A stretch of DNA of 55,581 nucleotides from Bacillota bacterium (GCA_023416655.1 JAEZHK010000095.1:1-55581), one strand, 5' to 3'; counted from the first letter of the stretch, positions 1 to 8,914 are shown. Made by a program: numbers and translations. The notes: generated from the letters alone by a model not told the origin.

Positions 1-167
1 AGGCCCAGCGCCTTGGCCATCGTGGAGGCGCCCGCGTCCACGGATACCCAGTGCATGTCCATCTTGTCCATGGTGATCAGGTAGACCAGGCTGCCTTCCG
101 CGTTTGCGATGGTGGTAAAGCCGAGCGTGAGCAGGAGGACGAGCGCGAGAGCCAGGATTTTCTTCAT
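1..167 (-). CDS. Sugar ABC transporter substrate-binding protein, N-terminal fragment
   Basis: Only the first 55 or so codons are inside the window; the gene continues past base 1. The start is an ATG at 167 behind a strong AAGGAGG at about 178-184. It opens with a signal peptide (two lysines, then a Leu/Ala/Val-rich core ending near IANAEG). The mature start, with a YLITMDKMDMHWV stretch, resembles periplasmic-binding-protein-like sugar-binding proteins of the RbsB type. As third gene after the ATPase and permease, it fits an rbsA-rbsC-rbsB order. A lipobox cysteine is not visible in this part. The substrate cannot be read from the fragment. Confidence 0.75.
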   Translation of the reverse strand, partial: MKKILALALVLLLTLGFTTIANAEGSLVYLITMDKMDMHWVSVDAGASTMAKALG

Positions 168-243
168 AACCCAGGAACCTCCTTAAGAATTGCTAAGCGC
201 CCCATTGCGCCTGCAAAGGGAATCAAATGGATGCGGGGAGCGG

Positions 244-1260
244 TTACGCGCGGCGGCCGCGGCCGAAGAGCTTTTTGAGGTCGATCGCGTCGCCTCGGGC
301 GACGCGGTCAATGAGCACCGATACGATGACCACGACGCCGATGACGATGTTTTTAAGCGCCAGCGGCGCGCCCGCGAACTGCAGGCCGTTTTGCAGCACG
401 CCCCAGATGCACGCGCCGATCACCGTGCCGAAGAGAAGGCCTTGCCCACCCATCGTGGACACGCCGCCGATGACCGACGCGGCCACGGCGTTGAGCTCGT
501 AGGAAAGCCCTGCGTCCATCGTGCCCATGCCGCTCTGCGCCATCAGGATAAAGCCCACGATGCAGCTCATGAACGAGGACACGACGTAGGCCTTGGTAAT
601 CGCCCACTTGACGTTCACGCCGGAGAACCGGGCCGCGTCGTAGTTGGAGCCCAGCGCGTAGATGTGGCGGCCGGTGCGGGTCGAGGACAGGATGTAGTTG
701 AAGATCAAAAACAGGATGATAGCGATCCACACCGGCGTGAACAATCCGGCGAACTTGCCGTAGTAAAAGAGGTCGCGGAAAATTTCGCTGCCGCCGGCGG
801 AAATCTGGTCGGTGTTCATGTTGCCGTTGACGATCTGCGCGACGCCCCTCGCCATGATCATGGTGCCCAGCGTCGCGATGAAGGGCGGCAGCTTCGCCCG
901 GGCGATCAGCGTGCCGTTCAGGAAGCCCACAAACAGACACGCCAGCGCCGTGATCGGCAGCGCGATGAGCACGTCCACGCCCTTGGTCATCAGCGTGGCG
1001 CTCATCATGGCGCTCATGCCCACGAGGGACCCGATCGAAAGGTCGATCCCGCCGGTGATCAAAACGTAGGACTGACCCATGCCGATGATCAGGATCGGGG
1101 CGACCTGCCGAAGCAGCGAGGTGATGTTCCGGTTGCTTAAGAACATGTCGTTGAGCAGCGCGAACACGATGCACATCAGGAAGAGCGCCGTCGTCACCGA
1201 GAGCACCTGGCCCATGCCGCGCACCTGCATGACGCGACGGAATACGTTCTCTCTCTTCAT
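244..1260 (-). CDS. Sugar ABC transporter permease (RbsC/BPD_transp_2 family)
   Basis: A 338-residue integral membrane protein of usual length for RbsC/XylH/MglC-type permeases. The family signature region IGMGQSYVLITGGIDLSIGS is present at about residues 59-78, and the late glycine-rich ASVIGGVSTMGGQG segment at about 265 matches the cytoplasmic loop that contacts the ATPase. It starts 3 bases after the stop of the upstream ATPase gene, so the two are surely co-transcribed. It would form the channel for a pentose or hexose. The divergent alpha-xylosidase suggests xylose or a xylosyl-oligosaccharide, but that is inference from context only. Confidence 0.93.
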   Translation of the reverse strand: MKRENVFRRVMQVRGMGQVLSVTTALFLMCIVFALLNDMFLSNRNITSLLRQVAPILIIGMGQSYVLITGGIDLSIGSLVGMSAMMSATLMTKGVDVLIALPITALACLFVGFLNGTLIARAKLPPFIATLGTMIMARGVAQIVNGNMNTDQISAGGSEIFRDLFYYGKFAGLFTPVWIAIILFLIFNYILSSTRTGRHIYALGSNYDAARFSGVNVKWAITKAYVVSSFMSCIVGFILMAQSGMGTMDAGLSYELNAVAASVIGGVSTMGGQGLLFGTVIGACIWGVLQNGLQFAGAPLALKNIVIGVVVIVSVLIDRVARGDAIDLKKLFGRGRRA

Positions 1261-1262
1261 CT

Positions 1263-2771
1263 TTAGCCTGCCTGCCCTTTCCTGGATTCAAACTGCGTGG
1301 CGCTTTTCATGATCATGTCCTGCGTGGCCTCCGAGGCCATGTATTCGCCGGTGACGCGCCCGTCGCACATCACGAGAATCCGGTCGGCCATGCCCAGGAT
1401 CTCGGGCATCTCGCTGGAGACGAACAGGACGCCGATGCCCTTTTGCTTGAGCTGGTTCATCAGGTGGTAGATCTCGACCTTCGCGGCCACGTCGATGCCG
1501 CGGGTGGGCTCGTCAAAGAGGACCACTTCCGCGTCCCGCACCAGCCACTTGCCCACGACCACCTTCTGCTGGTTGCCGCCGGAGAGGTTCCGGGCCAGCA
1601 TCAGCTGGCTGGACGCCTTGATCCGAAGGTCTTCGATAGCGCGCTGGGTGAGCTTGGCTTCCTTCCGGCGCAGCACCTTGCCCAGCGGGCCTTTCAAAAG
1701 GTCCAGGTTGGCGAGCGCCACGTTCTCGCGGAGCGAGAGATCCACGCACAGCCCTTCTTTTTTGCGGTCCTCCGGCACGCAGGCGATGCCCGACCGGATC
1801 GCCGCGGAGGGGGACTTGACCGTCACCACCCTGCCGTTCAGGGTTACGGTGCCGCTCTCCACAGGGTCCGCGCCGAAGATGGCGCGCATGGTCTCGGTGC
1901 GGCCCGCGCCCATGAGGCCCGCGAAGCCCAGGATCTCGCCCTTTCGAAGCTCGAAGCTCACGTCGCGTACCATGCGCCCGGCGTTCAGGCGCTCGACCTT
2001 CAAAACCACTTCGCCCGCCGGGCACTTGACGTGCGGGAACTTTTCCGTGATCTCCCGGCCCACCATCAGCGAGATGATCTCGCCGATGGAAATATCCTTG
2101 AAGTCCCGCGTGGCCACGTATTTGCCGTCCCGAAGGACGGTCACCCGGTCGGCGATGGGGCCCAGCTCCTCCAGCCGGTGGGTGATGTACACGATACCCA
2201 CGCCCCGCTTTTTAAGCTCCCGGATGATGCGGTTGAGCTCGTCCACCTCTCGGTTGGTCAGCGCGCTGGTGGGCTCGTCCATGATGAGCACCCTGCAGTC
2301 GGTGGAGACGGCCTTCGCGATTTCCACCATCTGCTGGCCGCCCACCGGCAGCTTGGAGACCTGCGTCTCCGGGCTGATGTCAAGGCTCAACTGCTTTAGA
2401 TATTCCGCGGCGCGGCGGTTCATGTCCCGCTGGCGCAGCTTTGTAAAGCGGCTCTCCTCCCGCCCGAGGAAGATGTTTTCCGCCACCGTCAGGTGCTGGC
2501 ACATGTTGAGCTCCTGGTGGATGATGGCGATGCCCATCTCCTGCGCCTTCTTGGGCGTCAGGTGCTCCACCGGGCGGCCACCGACCAGAAAGGCCCCGGC
2601 GTCCCGCGTATAAATGCCGCTCAGAATCTTCATCAGCGTCGACTTGCCCGCGCCGTTTTCGCCGAGAAGCGCGTGGACCTCGCCCGGACGCAGTTCAAAG
2701 TGCACGTCGTCAAGCGCTTTTACGCCGGGGAATGCCTTGACGATGCCGCGCATTTCAATCAGGTTGTTCAA
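1263..2771 (-). CDS. Sugar ABC transporter ATP-binding protein, two ATPase domains (RbsA/MglA type)
   Basis: About 502 residues with two tandem ABC domains, the usual arrangement for ribose/xylose/galactose importers. The first has Walker A GENGAGKST and Walker B VLIMDEPTSAL; the second has the degenerate Walker A GLMGAGRTE, signature LSGGNQQK and Walker B VVLFDEPTRGID. The reading frame is open upstream to an ATG at 2819. I prefer the TTG at 2771 because AAAGGAG lies 7 bases before it, while the ATG at 2819 would sit almost on the promoter start point. It is first in the operon with the permease and the binding protein, and divergent from the alpha-xylosidase. Confidence 0.93.
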   Translation of the reverse strand: MNNLIEMRGIVKAFPGVKALDDVHFELRPGEVHALLGENGAGKSTLMKILSGIYTRDAGAFLVGGRPVEHLTPKKAQEMGIAIIHQELNMCQHLTVAENIFLGREESRFTKLRQRDMNRRAAEYLKQLSLDISPETQVSKLPVGGQQMVEIAKAVSTDCRVLIMDEPTSALTNREVDELNRIIRELKKRGVGIVYITHRLEELGPIADRVTVLRDGKYVATRDFKDISIGEIISLMVGREITEKFPHVKCPAGEVVLKVERLNAGRMVRDVSFELRKGEILGFAGLMGAGRTETMRAIFGADPVESGTVTLNGRVVTVKSPSAAIRSGIACVPEDRKKEGLCVDLSLRENVALANLDLLKGPLGKVLRRKEAKLTQRAIEDLRIKASSQLMLARNLSGGNQQKVVVGKWLVRDAEVVLFDEPTRGIDVAAKVEIYHLMNQLKQKGIGVLFVSSEMPEILGMADRILVMCDGRVTGEYMASEATQDMIMKSATQFESRKGQAG

Positions 2772-2821
2772 TGGGACGCTCCTTTCGCAGGGCCCCCGCG
2801 TTTGGCGGGTGCCTGCCACTC

Positions 2822-2850
2822 ACTTTAACAATAAATGGCAAAAAAGTCAA
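2822..2850 (-). promoter_or_regulatory. Promoter of the sugar ABC operon
   Basis: On the minus strand, TTGACT (complement of 2845-2850), a 17-base spacer and TAAAGT (complement of 2822-2827) form a good SigA-type promoter. Just upstream of the -35, at 2859-2866, AACCGTTT fits the AANCGNTT core of LacI-family operators. The flanks are not symmetrical, so the operator is only a weak suggestion. Confidence 0.65.
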
Positions 2851-2985
2851 TATCCATGAACCGTTTGAACATAATTAGGAAAATAATGAAAGATGTATGG
2901 CGGGTTTTGTGCGGCTTTTGAGAACCGGGTCCGGGCCGCCGGATGAAAGCCACAAAAAAAGACTACAAAAAAACGCCCCGGCTCC

Positions 2986-3015
2986 TTGCCCGCGTCCCTG
3001 CGTATTCCGTATAAT
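2986..3015 (+). promoter_or_regulatory. Promoter of the alpha-xylosidase gene
   Basis: TTGCCC (2986-2991), an 18-base spacer and TATAAT (3010-3015). Transcription would start near 3022, only a few bases before the GGAGGG ribosome-binding site, giving a very short leader. Confidence 0.6.
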
Positions 3016-3036
3016 GGGAGCTATGGAGGGATGACC

Positions 3037-5250
3037 ATGAAGTTCAAAAAAGGGCATTGGTTGGTGAAACCGTTTGTCCGGCCGCTGTACGCGGCCGAGT
3101 GCTTCCGCGCGCGGCGCGAGGGGGACGAGGTGGAGCTGCTCCTCCCCGGCCAGAAGGTGAACGGGCGGCAGGACACGATGGGACCCGCGTTGACGGTGAG
3201 GCTCTCGGCCCCCATGGAGGGCGTGATCCAGGTGGCCATCACCCATCACGCGGGGGCGGCCCCGAAGTCGCCGGACTTTGAGCTCTTCCCGGGCGGCGCG
3301 GCGGTTTCCGTCGAGGAGGACGGGGATTTCCTGTACTACCGCTCCGGGCCGCTGGAAGCCCGCGTGTCCAAGAAAAAGGGTGCGTGGGGCATCGAGTACC
3401 GCTATGATGGGCGGTACCTGACCTCCACGGGCTTCCGCGGGATGGGCTACTTCTACGATGAGAAGGCCGAAAAGGGCTATGTGCAGGAGGCGCTTGAGCT
3501 GTCGGTGGGCGAGCGCGTGTACGGCTTGGGCGAGCGCTTCACGCCCTTCGTGCGAAACGGCCAGGTTGTGGAGATCTGGAACGAGGACGGCGGCGCGAAC
3601 AGCGAACTGGCCTACAAGAACGTGCCCTTCTACCTGACCAGCCGCGGGTATGGCGTTTTTGTCAACGAGCCGGGCGACGTTGCCTTCGAGGTGGGCAGCG
3701 AGAACGTGGGCCGCGTACAGTTTGCGCTGGAAGGCGAGACCCTCCGCTACTGCGTGATCGGCGGGCAGGACCCCAAGGACGCGCTGACGCGCTACGTGCG
3801 GCTGACCGGGATGCCGGCGCTGCCGCCCGCCTGGTCGATGGGGCTTTGGCTCTCCACGTCGTTCACCACCGATTACGACGAGAAGACGGTGCTGTCCTTC
3901 GTTCAGGGCATGGCGGACCGGAGCCTGCCGATGTCGGTATTCCACTTCGACTGCGGCTGGATGCAGTCCTTCCGCTGGTGCGACTTCGAGTGGGACCGGG
4001 ACGTGTTCCCCGACCCGGAGGGACTTCTCAAAAAGCTGCACGACCGCGGCCTTCGCGTGTGCGTGTGGATCAACCCCTACATCGGCCAGTACAGCCCGCT
4101 GTTCCGGGAGGGGCAGGCGGCGGGGTACCTCGTCAAAAAGACCGACGGCAGCGTCTGGCAGACCGACCTCTGGCAGGCGGGCATGGGCATGGTGGACTTT
4201 ACCAACCCTGAGGCTTGGGCCTGGTACCAGCAGAAGCTGGGGCGCCTCCTCGATCAGGGCGTCGACTGCTTCAAGACCGACTTCGGCGAGCGCATTCCGG
4301 TCAAGGACATCGCCTGGCACGACGGGGGCGACCCGGTGCGCATGCACAATTACTATACGCTCCTCTACAACCGCTGCGTGTTCGAGCTGCTTGAAAAGAA
4401 GCGCGGCATGGGCGAGGCGGTGGTGTTCGCCCGTTCCTCCTCCGCCGGAGGGCAGCAGATGCCGGTACACTGGGGCGGCGACAACTTCGCCACCTACGCC
4501 TCGATGGCCGAGACGCTCCGGGCCGGGCTTTCGCTGGCGGCCTCGGGCTTCGGCTTCTGGAGCCACGACATCTCGGGATTCGAGGACACCGCCCCGGCGG
4601 ACGTGTACAAGCGCTGGTGCGCGTTCGGCCTTCTGTCCTCCCACAGCCGCCTGCACGGGTCCCGCAGCTACCGGGTGCCCTGGCTGTTTGACGAGGAGGC
4701 GGTGGACGTGCTGCGCTTCTTCACCCACCTCAAGTGCCGCCTAATGCCCTACCTGTACCAGAAGGCCGTGGAGGCCCACGAGACGGGCGTGCCGGTGATG
4801 CGGCCGATGTTCCTGGAGTTTCCGGGTGACCCCGCCTGCGAGTACCTGGACAGGCAGTACATGCTGGGCGAGAGCCTGCTGGTCGCGCCGGTATTCCGGG
4901 AGGACGGCGTGGTGGACTACTACCTGCCGGAGGGCGTGTGGACAAACCTCTTGGACGGCTCCGTCCGCGAGGGCGGGAAGTGGTACCGCGACGAGTGCGA
5001 CTTCTTCCAGCTGCCGCTGTGGGCAAAGGAGAACACGCTGTTGCCCGTCGGCCCGGTGGACGACCAGCCGGTCTACGACTATTCCAAGGGCCTGACGTTT
5101 CGCGCCTACCGGATTTCGGACGGCACGGATATCACCATCCCGGACGCCATGGGTAAGCCCGCGGCCACCGCGTCTGCCCGGCGCGTGGGCGGCGAGGTGT
5201 ACGTGGAGGCCTCGCCGGAGCTTGACTATACGCTTGAAGTCATCGAATAG
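3037..5250 (+). CDS. yicI: GH31 alpha-xylosidase
   Basis: A 737-residue glycoside hydrolase of family 31, usual length for YicI/XylS-type alpha-xylosidases, which release xylose from the non-reducing end of isoprimeverose and xyloglucan fragments. The nucleophile sits in KTDFGERIP (Asp about 414) and the acid/base in HWGGDN (Asp about 480), nearly the positions in E. coli YicI. An N-terminal beta-sandwich contains GLGERFTPFVRNGQ. There is no signal peptide, so it acts in the cytoplasm on imported sugar. Two ATGs compete: the one at 3031 abuts GGAGGG, while the one at 3037 has 6-base spacing and is preferred. It is divergent from a sugar ABC importer, a likely functional partner. Repeat R1 begins directly after the stop. 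Confidence 0.93.
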   Translation: MKFKKGHWLVKPFVRPLYAAECFRARREGDEVELLLPGQKVNGRQDTMGPALTVRLSAPMEGVIQVAITHHAGAAPKSPDFELFPGGAAVSVEEDGDFLYYRSGPLEARVSKKKGAWGIEYRYDGRYLTSTGFRGMGYFYDEKAEKGYVQEALELSVGERVYGLGERFTPFVRNGQVVEIWNEDGGANSELAYKNVPFYLTSRGYGVFVNEPGDVAFEVGSENVGRVQFALEGETLRYCVIGGQDPKDALTRYVRLTGMPALPPAWSMGLWLSTSFTTDYDEKTVLSFVQGMADRSLPMSVFHFDCGWMQSFRWCDFEWDRDVFPDPEGLLKKLHDRGLRVCVWINPYIGQYSPLFREGQAAGYLVKKTDGSVWQTDLWQAGMGMVDFTNPEAWAWYQQKLGRLLDQGVDCFKTDFGERIPVKDIAWHDGGDPVRMHNYYTLLYNRCVFELLEKKRGMGEAVVFARSSSAGGQQMPVHWGGDNFATYASMAETLRAGLSLAASGFGFWSHDISGFEDTAPADVYKRWCAFGLLSSHSRLHGSRSYRVPWLFDEEAVDVLRFFTHLKCRLMPYLYQKAVEAHETGVPVMRPMFLEFPGDPACEYLDRQYMLGESLLVAPVFREDGVVDYYLPEGVWTNLLDGSVREGGKWYRDECDFFQLPLWAKENTLLPVGPVDDQPVYDYSKGLTFRAYRISDGTDITIPDAMGKPAATASARRVGGEVYVEASPELDYTLEVIE

Positions 5251-5425
5251 CGTTGAAAATCCGCCTGGCGGCTTTTCAACGCATAGGTAGAAAACTGCGC
5301 GCGCCTGAAATCCTCTGGAATTTCCGGGCGGCGCGCTGACTGAAGGAATTGTTACCTCCACCAGTGTGCGCACTGGTGGAGGTAACCGATTCCCGGCGCG
5401 CAGGTCGCCGGGAACGATGAGAGCC
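5251..5425 (+). repeat. Four-hairpin dispersed repeat, copy R1
   Basis: Starts on the base after the alpha-xylosidase stop codon. H1 5251-5281 (GTTGAAAA/TTTTCAAC arms), H2 5299-5336 (GCGCGCC/GGCGCGC outer arms), H3 5351-5386 (perfect 16 bp, loop TGCG), H4 5390-5414 (TTCCCGGCG/CGCCGGGAA). The linkers are purine-rich and conserved among copies (for example CTGACTGAAGGAA before H3). No U-tract follows and no ORF is inside. Confidence 0.9.
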
Positions 5426-5452
5426 TTGAGGGGGATCGCCGATAGTTAATTT

Positions 5453-5482
5453 CGAGCCCTTCCGGAAATCCGGAAGGGCTCG
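5453..5482. terminator. Perfect 13-bp hairpin between convergent genes
   Basis: CGAGCCCTTCCGG, loop AAAT, CCGGAAGGGCTCG. It sits between the alpha-xylosidase (plus) and ferritin (minus) and could stop both transcripts. On the minus strand it is followed by AAATTAAC rather than a clean T-run, so termination is probable but not certain. The rest of 5426-5569 shows nothing else. Confidence 0.5.
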
Positions 5483-5569
5483 ACACAAACTTCCCCGGCG
5501 GCGCGTCGGACAAAATTTGCCGGTAATCGCGGGTTTCAAAAAGGCCCGCGCGCTGCCTGGAAGGAAGGG

Positions 5570-6085
5570 CTAAAGAATCAGCGACGGCGCGGCGTAGACC
5601 CGCGTGCCCAGCTCGCTGTTGAGCATGTAAAGGCTCTTGGGGTCGGAGCCGAAGAGGTCGAACTTGCGGATCAGGTCGTCGGCGTTCTTCTCCTCCTCGC
5701 CCTGTTCCTTGACAAACCAGTTGAGCACCTGCAGCGTGCGGTAATCCTTCTGTTCGTTCGCCAGCGTGTAGATTTTGTGAATGCTGTCGGTCACGAACCG
5801 CTCGTGCTCCAGCGAGGCCAGAAGGGGCGCCTTGAACGAATCGAACAACTGGGTCTCCGGCGCGCTGATGGCGTCGAAGTGGACGCACTCGCCCTCGTTG
5901 AGAAGGTATCTGCGGAATAGAAGCGCGTGGTCGCGCTCTTCCTGCGCCTGCACGAAGAACCAGTTCTCAAAACCGTCGAGGTTGTTGTCCGCGTAGTAGT
6001 TGGAAATCGCCAGGTACAGGTAGGCGGAATAGAATTCCTTGTTGATCTGCTCGTTTAGGAGCTTCGTGATATCGGGATGCAGCAT
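5570..6085 (-). CDS. ftnA: Non-heme ferritin
   Basis: A 171-residue bacterial ferritin of usual length; it assembles into a 24-subunit shell that oxidises and stores iron in the cytoplasm. The four-helix bundle carries the ferroxidase ligands in order: Glu17 (NKEFYSAY), Glu50 and His53 (AQEERDHA), a Glu in SLEHERF, and Gln/Glu in VKEQGEEE near 127-131. The ATG at 6085 follows GGGGAGG. It stands alone, convergent with the alpha-xylosidase. No Fur-box-like sequence is obvious upstream. No residue suggests a Dps or bacterioferritin instead, as there is no haem-ligand methionine context. Confidence 0.93.
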   Translation of the reverse strand: MLHPDITKLLNEQINKEFYSAYLYLAISNYYADNNLDGFENWFFVQAQEERDHALLFRRYLLNEGECVHFDAISAPETQLFDSFKAPLLASLEHERFVTDSIHKIYTLANEQKDYRTLQVLNWFVKEQGEEEKNADDLIRKFDLFGSDPKSLYMLNSELGTRVYAAPSLIL

Positions 6086-6238
6086 GGCGGTTCCTCCCCG
6101 TAAGAATTTCTGTAGTCAGTATTTACCCATCCGGCTGGGGTTGAAACGCGCAGCACCGTTTATTTGAATTTAACGCGGCGGAATGTGTCCCGGCTGTGAA
6201 ATTCACCGCAAGGGTGTTTTCACGGCGCGCGGCCGTGG

Positions 6239-6249
6239 TATAATATAAT
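6239..6249 (+). promoter_or_regulatory. -10 elements upstream of the DUF2156 gene
   Basis: Two overlapping TATAAT hexamers (6239-6244 and 6244-6249) lie about 50 bases before the start codon. The matching -35 (TTTTCA near 6217) is weak. Confidence 0.45.
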
Positions 6250-6300
6250 GGTTAAAGCCGGTCATTCGGCCGGTCCATCAAATCCTGAGAGGGTAGTTTT

Positions 6301-7251
6301 ATGTCAGTGGGGCAAACCATCCGGACCCTTGAGGAAGACCCTGCACGATGTTTGGAGGCGGCAAGCCTCCCATTTCGACCCATTTGCCTGTGCGACAAAC
6401 CCTGTTTTGACCGCGCGATGCGCGAGCTGGACGAGACCATCTGCGACTGCTCCTTCGCGGTGCAGTACATCTGGCGGGGGAAGTACCACACCGAGATCTG
6501 CTTTTACGAGGGCGCGGTTCTGACGCGCTTTGGCTGCGACGGCGAAAACTTCTACGGCTTCCCGGCGGGCGGCGATTTGAAGCGGTCGATCGAGGCGCTC
6601 AAGGCCCACTGCAAGGCCTCCGGTGAAACGCTCCAGCTGGGGCTTCTCTCCGCGCGGATGAAGGAGCAAATCGAGCAAGAGTTCCCTGGCCGCTTCGTGT
6701 TTTCAGAAAAGCGGGACAGCGCGGATTATCTGTACGAAGCGCAGAAGATGATCGATCTGCCCGGCCAGAAGCTGCACTCCAAGCGCAATTTTATCAACCG
6801 CTTCCGTGCCTCCTACGAGGGCCGCTGGAGCTTTGAACCCTTTGACCCGGAAAAGCTCGACGAGCTCTACGAGTACGAGGCCCAGTGGTGCCGCGACAAC
6901 CGCACCAGCGAGGGCGACCTGATGGCCGAGAACCAGGCGATTGAGAGCCTCCTCGAAAACGGCCGGGCGCTGAACGTCAAGGGCGGCGCGCTACGGCTCG
7001 ACGGCAAATTGATCGGCTTCTCGCTGGGCACTTTCATCACGCCGGACGTGTTCTGCGTCCACATCGAAAAGGCGGACTGGATGATTCCCGGCGCGTACCA
7101 GGTGTTGGCCAACGAAGTCGCGAAGGCCTACTGCTCTGGCATCAAGCGGATCAACCGGGAGGACGACATGGGCATCGAGGGGCTTCGCAAGGCCAAGATG
7201 TCCTACCAGCCCGACGAGATCGCGATGAAGTACCTCGCGACCCCGGTATGA
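6301..7251 (+). CDS. DUF2156 protein (phosphatidylglycerol lysyltransferase-like C-terminal domain)
   Basis: A 316-residue soluble protein of the DUF2156 family, whose double acetyltransferase-like fold is shared with the catalytic part of MprF. Family-like stretches are KLHSKRNFINRF (about residue 158) and the C-terminal KRINREDDMGIEGLRKAKMSY, near-invariant in this family. It lacks the membrane flippase half of MprF, so lipid lysylation cannot be assumed. The ATG at 6301 follows AGAGGG by 6 bases. It overlaps the next GNAT gene by four bases (ATGA), so the two are translationally coupled and probably cooperate. Confidence 0.8.
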   Translation: MSVGQTIRTLEEDPARCLEAASLPFRPICLCDKPCFDRAMRELDETICDCSFAVQYIWRGKYHTEICFYEGAVLTRFGCDGENFYGFPAGGDLKRSIEALKAHCKASGETLQLGLLSARMKEQIEQEFPGRFVFSEKRDSADYLYEAQKMIDLPGQKLHSKRNFINRFRASYEGRWSFEPFDPEKLDELYEYEAQWCRDNRTSEGDLMAENQAIESLLENGRALNVKGGALRLDGKLIGFSLGTFITPDVFCVHIEKADWMIPGAYQVLANEVAKAYCSGIKRINREDDMGIEGLRKAKMSYQPDEIAMKYLATPV

Positions 7252-8063
7252 CCGGTTCCCGCCTTTCCCGCCCGGAGGACCTGGGCGATTTAAAAAAGAT
7301 TTGGAACGCCTCGTTCCCCGGGGACGAGGCGTTCGCCGATTGGTTTTTGGGAAACGCCTACGTTCCGGAGAACGCGCTGGTGTGGGCGGAGCTTGGCCGC
7401 GTCTCCGCGATGCTGCACCTGATCCCGATGCGCTGCCGGATGCTTGGGCGGGAGGTATCCGCCGCCTACGTCTACGCGGTGGCCACCCTGCCTGAAAACC
7501 GGGGCAAGGGCGTCGCCGCGGCGCTCCTTCAGGAGGCCGAGGTGCTGGAAAGGTCCCGGGGAACCGAGATGCTGATATTGGTGCCGCAGTCCGAAACGCT
7601 GTTTGAATACTACCGCCGCCAGGGGTTCCGGGAGGCGCTCTTCCGCGGCAAAAGGGTGATCGCCGGGGCGGGGGAGACCCCGCAGGGCATTCAACTGGAC
7701 GATACCTTGGAGCCGGGCGAACTCAACGCATGCTTCGAGGCGGCGCTTCTTGGGAAGAACCATGTGGCGCGGACGGATGCGCACTGGGCGCGCTCGCTGA
7801 CCTACCTTTCCGCGTTGGGCGCGAGGCGGGACGGACGGCTCATTGGCTACGCGGTCTATGACCTGGACGGCGTCGTGCGAGAGATGATTGCGCTGGACGG
7901 CGATGCCCGCGCGGCGCTGCAGGCGGGGGTGCTTTCGCGCATGAAAGCGCAAGAAGCCGTCGCCTATGGCCCGGACGGAGCGCCGGAGCCTTACGGCATG
8001 GCGCGCGCTATCGCGGTGGGCATCGAGCCGGAACCCTGCTACGCGGGCCTGATGATGGACTAA
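7248..8063 (+). CDS. GNAT-family N-acetyltransferase
   Basis: A 271-residue protein with an N-terminal GNAT domain: the acetyl-CoA loop is ENRGKGVAAALLQEAE at about residues 83-98, preceded by the beta-strand AAYVYAVATLP. Residues 150-271 form a second, divergent half, giving a length typical of two-domain GNATs (Eis-like layout). The substrate is unknown. The start ATG overlaps the stop of the DUF2156 gene, so both come from one mRNA, which ends at the terminator near 8125. Confidence 0.8.
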   Translation: MTGSRLSRPEDLGDLKKIWNASFPGDEAFADWFLGNAYVPENALVWAELGRVSAMLHLIPMRCRMLGREVSAAYVYAVATLPENRGKGVAAALLQEAEVLERSRGTEMLILVPQSETLFEYYRRQGFREALFRGKRVIAGAGETPQGIQLDDTLEPGELNACFEAALLGKNHVARTDAHWARSLTYLSALGARRDGRLIGYAVYDLDGVVREMIALDGDARAALQAGVLSRMKAQEAVAYGPDGAPEPYGMARAIAVGIEPEPCYAGLMMD

Positions 8064-8106
8064 TCAACTTTTTCCGCCGGATCCCCGCTCACAGGATGTT
8101 GCCGAC

Positions 8107-8131
8107 CCGCGTCGCAAGGCGCGGTTTTTTT
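8107..8131 (+). terminator. Terminator of the DUF2156-GNAT operon
   Basis: CCGCG/CGCGG stem followed by seven T (8125-8131). Confidence 0.65.
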
Positions 8132-8168
8132 CATAGTTTTCATTCTTGGGAACTTCTGTCGTGTACAG

Positions 8169-8197
8169 TTGATTCCCTGCCCCATTTTGACTATAAT
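8169..8197 (+). promoter_or_regulatory. Promoter of the GntR regulator
   Basis: TTGATT (8169-8174), a 17-base spacer and TATAAT (8192-8197), about 30 bases before the start codon. Confidence 0.7.
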
Positions 8198-8227
8198 GGT
8201 TTTTTAGTGGAGAGTGGAGGCGGGATC

Positions 8228-8914
8228 ATGCTGGAACTGCCGGAACGCAAACCCAGGGAGTCGGCCAGCGAGTACGCGCGGCGCGTATTGGAGTATAATA
8301 TCGTACATTTGAAATTGCTGCCGGGCGAACAGCTGCAGGAGAAGGCGCTGGCTGTTGAGATCGGCGTCAGCCGCACGCCGGTGCGGGAGGCCATCCTGGA
8401 GCTTCGGCGGCGGCGCATCCTGAACATCTACCCCCAGCGGGGGACCTTCGTTTCCTACCTCGAGACGAAGCGCGGCGAGGACATCCGCTACCTGCGTTTC
8501 GTGTTTGAGTCCAGGCTGGCGGAGGACGCCTGCGCGCTGAAGGACCCGGCGTTTTACGCCGCGCTTCACGAAAACGTGCGCCTTCAGAAGCTGTACGTGG
8601 CCCGGGACCCGGACCGCTTCCTTCAGTTGGACGACCAGTTCCATGAGGCGATCTACCGCGCGCTGGGCCGGGAGGACCTGTATACAATCGTCAAGGAGCA
8701 CTCCATCCACTTTGACCGGCTGCGCCGCCTCAGCTACAACCTGAGCACCTCGGAGGGGCTGGTGGGCGAGCACGAGGCCATCACCCGCGCCATCGAGGCG
8801 GGGGACGCAGTGAGTGCCCGCGCCCTCTGCGAGCGGCACCTTGAGCACGCCGTCGCCGATTACGAGGTGCTGAAGGCGCTCTATCCGCAGTATTACGCGC
8901 CATCGGTGCATTGA
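8228..8914 (+). CDS. GntR-family transcriptional regulator with FCD domain
   Basis: A 228-residue regulator. The N-terminal winged helix (about residues 10-75) has the GntR signature LAVEIGVSRTPVREAILEL; the C-terminal all-helical FCD domain carries the metal/ligand set Asp and His in DDQFHEAIYRA, His in GEHEAIT and His in CERHLEHA. FCD regulators usually sense sugar acids or other carboxylates, which fits the downstream KDG kinase, gnd and LarA-like genes as targets; that is inference. The start at 8228 has GGAGG 9 bases upstream and lies just past a good promoter; the frame is open further upstream but without a better start. The stop codon lies inside the first hairpin of R2. Confidence 0.9.
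   Translation: MLELPERKPRESASEYARRVLEYNIVHLKLLPGEQLQEKALAVEIGVSRTPVREAILELRRRRILNIYPQRGTFVSYLETKRGEDIRYLRFVFESRLAEDACALKDPAFYAALHENVRLQKLYVARDPDRFLQLDDQFHEAIYRALGREDLYTIVKEHSIHFDRLRRLSYNLSTSEGLVGEHEAITRAIEAGDAVSARALCERHLEHAVADYEVLKALYPQYYAPSVH

Noticed and set aside
2875..4728. Long antisense open frame of about 617 codons opposite the alpha-xylosidase
   Set aside because: GC-rich coding DNA leaves the complementary frame open; the translation is Arg/His/Ala-rich without domains, and the plus strand encodes a complete enzyme.
5251..5425. Repeat hairpins as ordinary intrinsic terminators
   Set aside because: No T-tract follows any of the four hairpins, and separate classical terminators with T-runs are present elsewhere (for example 20934, 42480).
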